From Alisma plantago-aquatica (taxonomy: Eukaryota; Streptophyta; Magnoliopsida; Alismatales; Alismataceae), in contig OY856410.1 of assembly GCA_963693085.1 (NCBI GenBank), positions 1,335,355,804 to 1,335,419,803 of the forward strand: 64,000 nucleotides of DNA. Reading direction: 5' to 3'. Made by a program: the position numbers and the translations under genes. This document shows, piece by piece, positions 58,960-64,000 of the stretch. The notes below the pieces were generated by a model. That model made no database searches and had not been told where the DNA came from. It saw only the letters and a program-made list of their open reading frames with translations. Position 1 is the stretch's first letter, and each line of letters begins with the position of its first letter.

Positions 58960-61345
58960 TTAAAGATCAAATCCTAAGAGACAATTTTTAAGAACCTTGT
59001 TAATTTTGTCCAGTTCGAATCAAGATCAATATTTAAAACTAAGATTTGATTGAGTTGAATTAATCTACTTGCAACAAAAGTAAAGGTCGAGTAAAATTGA
59101 GATTCAAATTAATGATGGAAACACTGGGGTAGATTTGAGTTTGATTACCACTACCTGCATCCAAGTACTCGCATCATACCACTGCTTATAAGATATTTAA
59201 TTGAGGCCAAATAATTTCCAGTCCTTTCGGCTCAAGAAAATTGTAGGATGAATATTCTCATAAGCTCGCCATTGCGTTACCTACGGATCTTGTATCCATC
59301 CCCAAAAACCATATGGTTGAAGTTCTCATCACGGAGTTAATTGGAATTAATTGGAATTAATTGGTATTCTAATTCTAGGATTCAAAGTTCTATTGGCCTA
59401 AAATAATAATGAACATTCAACCGCAATTCATGCAACATAAAATAAAGATGAAATCCAAATTAATTGCTTATACAAGCAGTAAATAATAGACAAGTTTATG
59501 AAATACGAGTATCGGGGTTAGTCCCCGCATCCTAGTGAATAAAGTACTCGTTCCACATAGCAAGACCAATACAACTAGTGAAGGAAGAAAGCGTAGTCAT
59601 TTTCATTGATGTGGGTAGAGGACAACATGGCACGGTGTGTGACAAGAAGAATCCTTTCTTCTTTCTTCTTCTCAGGTATTGACCTTGACATACGAGGTCG
59701 AGCAAGTGACGGGACGACGGTTGTGGAGGATGATCATGCTGCATTTGGTGGAGGAAGTGGTCGGTTAATTGCCTTTTGTAAGAGAAGTTGATCAATTTTT
59801 TTAGAGATGGGTTGGTGGAGAAGGATCGATTGCTTTTATGTGTGAATGAAGGAGCAATGTTCTGGTTGATGGTCGATTGGTAGGAGCAACTGCCTTTGAC
59901 GTGGAGATGAAAACGCAATGCTTGGCTAAGGAAATACAACCTTTTGACTGTGGGATTTCAAGCCCTGTAGTGGGTGGTGACAACGTGGCCGTAGGGTTTA
60001 ATCTGTTTGCAAAGTAGTGCTTTGCCTCCTATTTATAGCAAATGATAGGAAGCATTAGGTTTAGATTGAGGGTCCTACCCATTAAGTGGACCAATCGAGC
60101 ATTGGATCTCGATTATATGCTGTTCAATAGCCTGGAATGGTCGATCTCAATGTTGTTGGTGTGGCGGAGGTCAATCAGTTGCCATCGATCGATGGTGCTC
60201 AATTGTGGCTACATAGATGGCTGGGGTCTTTTGGTTGTAGACATCAGGGTCTTAGTATGCATGGTGTTGATGGCCTCAACTGTCGAGTAGAAGAGGTTGT
60301 CGACTAGTGTTGATCGTTTGCATGGTGATAGCTCAGCCAGACAACATGGGTACATGTTGGCATTGTTGAGATGCAGGTTGGTCAATCGTTGAAGTCAATC
60401 AAAGCAGCTCAATTGCTGCTCCTTGTTTTGAGTATCAACCTGTAGGTCGATTGCCTAGCGGAGTGTCGTGCGGAGTATAGAAGAAGCCGTCTTGTTGTTG
60501 AGCACGTTGATCGAGGATCTTCATGCATGTAAAGATCTTGTTCGGCGTCAACGAGGTTCTTTGTCGATGCCGACACTTGGAGTGGTATCGGAGTTGTGTG
60601 AAGGATTTGGAGGCGTGGTGGAGAGATTGATCACTTGGCGGTGGTCAATTGGTGTAGTTGCAGGTGATCGAATGGAGAACGTGGGGCTGTCGAGTGAAGA
60701 GACTTCGAGCGACTATGTGGATAGAGTCTGCAGAGAGAGAGAGAGAACATGTGAATGAGAGGGAGAAACCGCATGAGAGAGAGAGAGAGTTCTTAAAAGA
60801 AAGAGAAATGAAGACAGTTGCACTCATCAGGCATCTCTATTACCTTGACACATTGAGATGGTCATTGGCTCGATCACTTTAATAACATGTACCTATAAGT
60901 AGAGAAGGCCATTCCCTTGATTAGGTAAAACCTAATGGGCCGAGACTCGATAAGATTCAATTCCTTGTGTCTCGACTGTTTAATTACATGTCCACAATTG
61001 ACTAATAGAGGGGTTGATCTCAATAGCAACTATTGCATGGGCCTCTTTGACTTGGATAGCAATGAATGTGATATATGCATGCATGTAACAGCCACGAGAG
61101 TGATACTTACTCATTCAATGTTTTCGATATAAACAATTCGTTTATATCATTAAAAGGACTATAATCATAACTAAGGTAGTAAAAGTTTCAATTGAATCAT
61201 AACAAACTATGATTTGTCTAAAAGTCATGCAAAACTGATTTAATAACAAGTAGGGAAGTGGAAAACTAAATGAACTAAATTAAAGGATAAATTGCTAAGC
61301 CGGGATGCAAAATACAACAAAACTATGAAGAATATTCATTCATCA
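58960..61345. repeat. Repeat R copy 2
   Basis: Direct-orientation match to 28556-36021 (outside COP2), about 75-80% by eye in aligned stretches, ending ATTCATTCATCA. It includes a GA-rich block (60726-60810) matching 35505-35560. The left end is less certain. Presumed old solo LTR of the same family as R1. Confidence 0.6.
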
Positions 61346-61989
61346 ACTATCTGAAAAGGAGGTACAAGGTGATATGGGTAGTCCAATCATTCCTTCAGTG
61401 CAGACCCATTTTGATATGGGTAGTACGAGAGTGATCATTTTGATTTGAAGCCTCAAATCCTGGGATCTTGCAATCTTCCTGACTTAGACTCTTGAATCCT
61501 TATTAAGGCACAACTATATGGCCTTATAATCTCTTCCAAGTTTAGTGCAGACCCAAAATGACCCATGCATACTCAGTTCCCATTCATAGGTACCAACACA
61601 AGGGTAACTTCATCTCACCTCAACCAATAGCCTTTTCCTTATGCCCGAGGACTTAAGATTGTACCATGACATGTCTATTTGGACCCCACCTACTGAAAGG
61701 GAACTAGCTCTAATACCTTGTAATGCTTGGGCATGTTGCCTAGGTTCCAATAGAGTTTTGAAAATGATAACTAGCCTTACAAACCACCAATAGCCACGAC
61801 TGTTACTTTGTCCTCACTTTTGCACACCCTAGGTTCAACTTTCGGACATGTCACTCATCCTAGTACTACTTTAGGCCAAACATGCTTAATTACAAAGTAC
61901 TTATTGATGGACACCTTGGTGATGTGAGTAGTCCAATTAATTATTTTAACGATCATTTATTCGACATCAAATCATGGGATATTAGAATA
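61346..61989 (-). repeat. Possible Ty3/gypsy LTR and primer-site fragment
   Basis: AGCTCTAATACCT at 61706-61718, next to TGTAATGCTTGGGCATG from 61719, resembles on the minus strand an LTR end followed by an initiator-Met primer site, as in Tekay/Del-type gypsy elements with 'tgtaacgcccgggc' LTR starts. Phrases 'gtagtccaat...' and 'caaatc.tgggat' repeat near 61390-61465 and 61927-61981. No coding part was found, so the call is tentative. Confidence 0.3.
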
Positions 61990-64000
61990 GCAGATTACTC
62001 ATGGCTTTAGCTTTTCTCATATTGAATAGAATCTGTTCAACATAGCTTTGTTGTGACAATCACAACTTGCTTTGCTTCTCGTCATGTAAGATCTACATCC
62101 CCAAATTTTTCGTGCTAATCCAAGATCCTTCATCTTCATGTCAAAGGTTGTTGAAAGATTGATCTTCTAGTTTCTCGATCAAATTGGCATCTTGTCTCAC
62201 TATCAACATGTCATCCTCATAGAGTAGTAGAATAATGCACTTGTCACTCAGAACCTTTCTGATGTAGACACATGGATCTACACTTATCTTCTGGTATTTG
62301 TGACTCTACATGAAAGAATCAAAATTCTTATATTATCGTATGGGAGCATGTTTCAACCTGTACAAATTTTTCTTCAGTTAGCAGACTAAGTACCCTTTTC
62401 CCTTGACCTAGAATCCTTTTAGATGCTCCGTGTAGATCTTTGCTACGTCACCATGAAGATAAGCTACACATCGATCTGCTCAAGTTCCAGATGTAAGTTA
62501 TCAACCAACCTAAAACTAATCTAATAGAAGTCATCTTCACAACAGGAGAAAATATCTCATCAAAATTCAATTTTGTCTTTGACTGAAGCATTTTGGCTTT
62601 GGATATGATATCTCTGCCACTATTATCTTTATTCATCTTGTAAATCCATTTGTGCTTTATTGTCCTTCGACACTTGAGAAGTGTCACAAACTCATAGGTA
62701 TCATTCTTTTGTAAAGCAATCATCTCCTCTTGCATCATCGATGTCATTGTGCTATGTTTTTGAGTTTGTGCCTCTTGAAAAGTACTCGGCTCGACTTGAT
62801 CAATAAGAAGAAGTTACTGAGATGTGAAGGATGATAGATTCTATCATATTTCCTCAACTGCTTCTTGTAAGACTCTACTTGGTGATGATCCTACTCCCCA
62901 TGTTCAAAAATCTCTAATTGAGTCTCTGAATCACTCACATGCACATCTGGAATGAGGCCACTCAATGTGCTATAACTCTGCTGCTCAAGGTGATCATGTT
63001 TCTCTTCTTTGTCATCCCAAGATTGCACCTACAAAGAAGCTCAAACATCCTCGTACGCATCACTAGAAAAGGTTTCACCTATTCCAGCAGCCTCTGCATC
63101 ATCACTGTCAAGCTCTGTCACTATTCGAATTTAACAAAAAGTCACATCTCAGTATCTTCTCATGTTCTTTTAAACTGAATCCTATAACTTGTAGGCAAGC
63201 TGTTGATCTCCATAACCAAGCAATATACATGATAGCGCTTTATCATCCGACTATTTCTACTTTTCCCTAGGAATGTGTGCATATGCCTTGCACCTAAATA
63301 CTCATAGATGAGAATAGGATGCATCCTTGTCTGCACATACCTTCTCAGGTACCTGTAATTCTTAAGGAACTTATGGAGATCGATTCACGAAGAGTAAGCA
63401 ATACTCACAGCTTGCCCCAGAATATCCTTGGCAACTGTTTCAACATGCATGTAACTTTCTCCACAATGATATGTCTCATCCTCCCCGTTGTACCATTATA
63501 TTATGGTAGGCTGGTCTTTGTCCTTTCATGTTGTATCTCAGGCTATGCACATCACTCTTCGAACTCCCTAGAGATGTAATCTCCCCTGCAATTCGTGTAG
63601 AATGACTTCAACTTTTTCTCTCTTCTGCTCCACCATAGTATGAAACTTCTGAAAATGCTAAAAAAATTAACTGTTGTCTTCAGCAAATAGACCCACACCT
63701 TCCTTGATGCTTTATCAATGAATGTGACGAAATATCTGTTGTCCTCCAGTAACACCACCTCAAATAAATCACAAATCCAAATGAACCAACTGAAGAAGCC
63801 TTGACTTTATTTTTGATTTTTTTAAAAGAAACTCATTGATGCTTTCGTATCTGACATGAATCATAAGAGATGAGGCTAACGTGTTTGCCATAAGGAATCA
63901 TCATATATTATGGCAAAACTTACAAGCCCTTCTCACTCATGTGCCCTATCTCTCTATCTTAGATCTGCTTGGTTTTTCTGAACTACATGCATGCAATTTT
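61990..64000 (-). pseudogene. COP7: Tnt1/Tork-like copia pol remnant, runs off the window
   Basis: The minus strand from the window edge shows GAG-pre-integrase (RLGHMSEKGL-like, about 63950, with stops), integrase core start (RYFVTFIDKASRKVWVYLLKT, 63738-63680), then RT start (MQEEMIALQKNDTYEF at 62735; KLNFDEIFSPVVKMTSIRLVLG near 62570) and the RT active site YEDD at 62210-62221, where relatives have YVDD. Further decayed RT follows to about 61990. Frames change repeatedly. The domain order and the TSIRxVLG motif fit the Tnt1/Tork group. No LTR of this element lies in the window. Confidence 0.75.

Overview
The window looks like gene-poor nuclear DNA of a flowering plant. Most of it is LTR retrotransposons inserted into one another, with small hAT-type DNA transposons between them. 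The initiator-Met tRNA primer sites (TGGTATCAGAGC type), Ty1/copia polyproteins in protease-integrase-RT-RNase H order, an Athila-like Ty3/gypsy element and a Sirevirus-like element all point to a plant; the species cannot be told from this. I found no intact host gene, tRNA, rRNA or CRISPR array. No coding region is free of breaks.

Layout. (1) 1-5808: a minus-strand Sirevirus-like element with two ~1.48 kb LTRs (the left one cut by the window edge), a stripped-down gag and no pol. (2) 5809-12110: unassigned DNA, two small 3' ends of TRIM-like elements with ~190 bp LTRs, a broken hAT BED-finger exon, and a 521 bp hAT MITE at 11377. (3) 12116-26890: one minus-strand Athila-like element bounded by the target duplication CATCT. 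Its left LTR holds a 1574 bp TRIM-like element (13039-14612), and its interior holds a copia element COP1 (15744-21055) and a hAT MITE (21762-22326). (4) 28448-36021: a large LTR-like repeat (R1) split by the youngest copia element, COP2 (28677-33809, minus). (5) 36850 to ~46750: an old copia element COP4, split by COP3 (38492-43611). (6) 46777-56947: a minus-strand copia element COP5 with TA...TA ends, split by COP6 (49381-54405). (7) 56999-57518: a third hAT MITE. (8) 58960-61345: a second copy of the R repeat. (9) ~61990-64000: a decayed Tnt1/Tork-like copia pol that runs out of the window.

Eleven insertions have target-site duplications that I read directly: CATCT, ACTTG, TTTCT, ATTTA, TCACC, CTAGA and AAAGT for the LTR elements; CATGGGCT/CATGAGCT, GCCATAAG and GCTTTGAA/GCTTCGAA for the MITEs; the Sirevirus-like element can be checked on one side only. 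These give a clear order of nesting. COP1, COP2, COP3 and COP6 carry the same gag-pol family and the same structured 5' leader but have very different LTRs. The least expected structure is a set of palindrome arrays built on GTCGA/TCGAC. They occur in the Sirevirus-like LTRs, in the COP1 LTRs (3 units in one LTR, 5 in the other) and in an unassigned stretch at 6093-6252.
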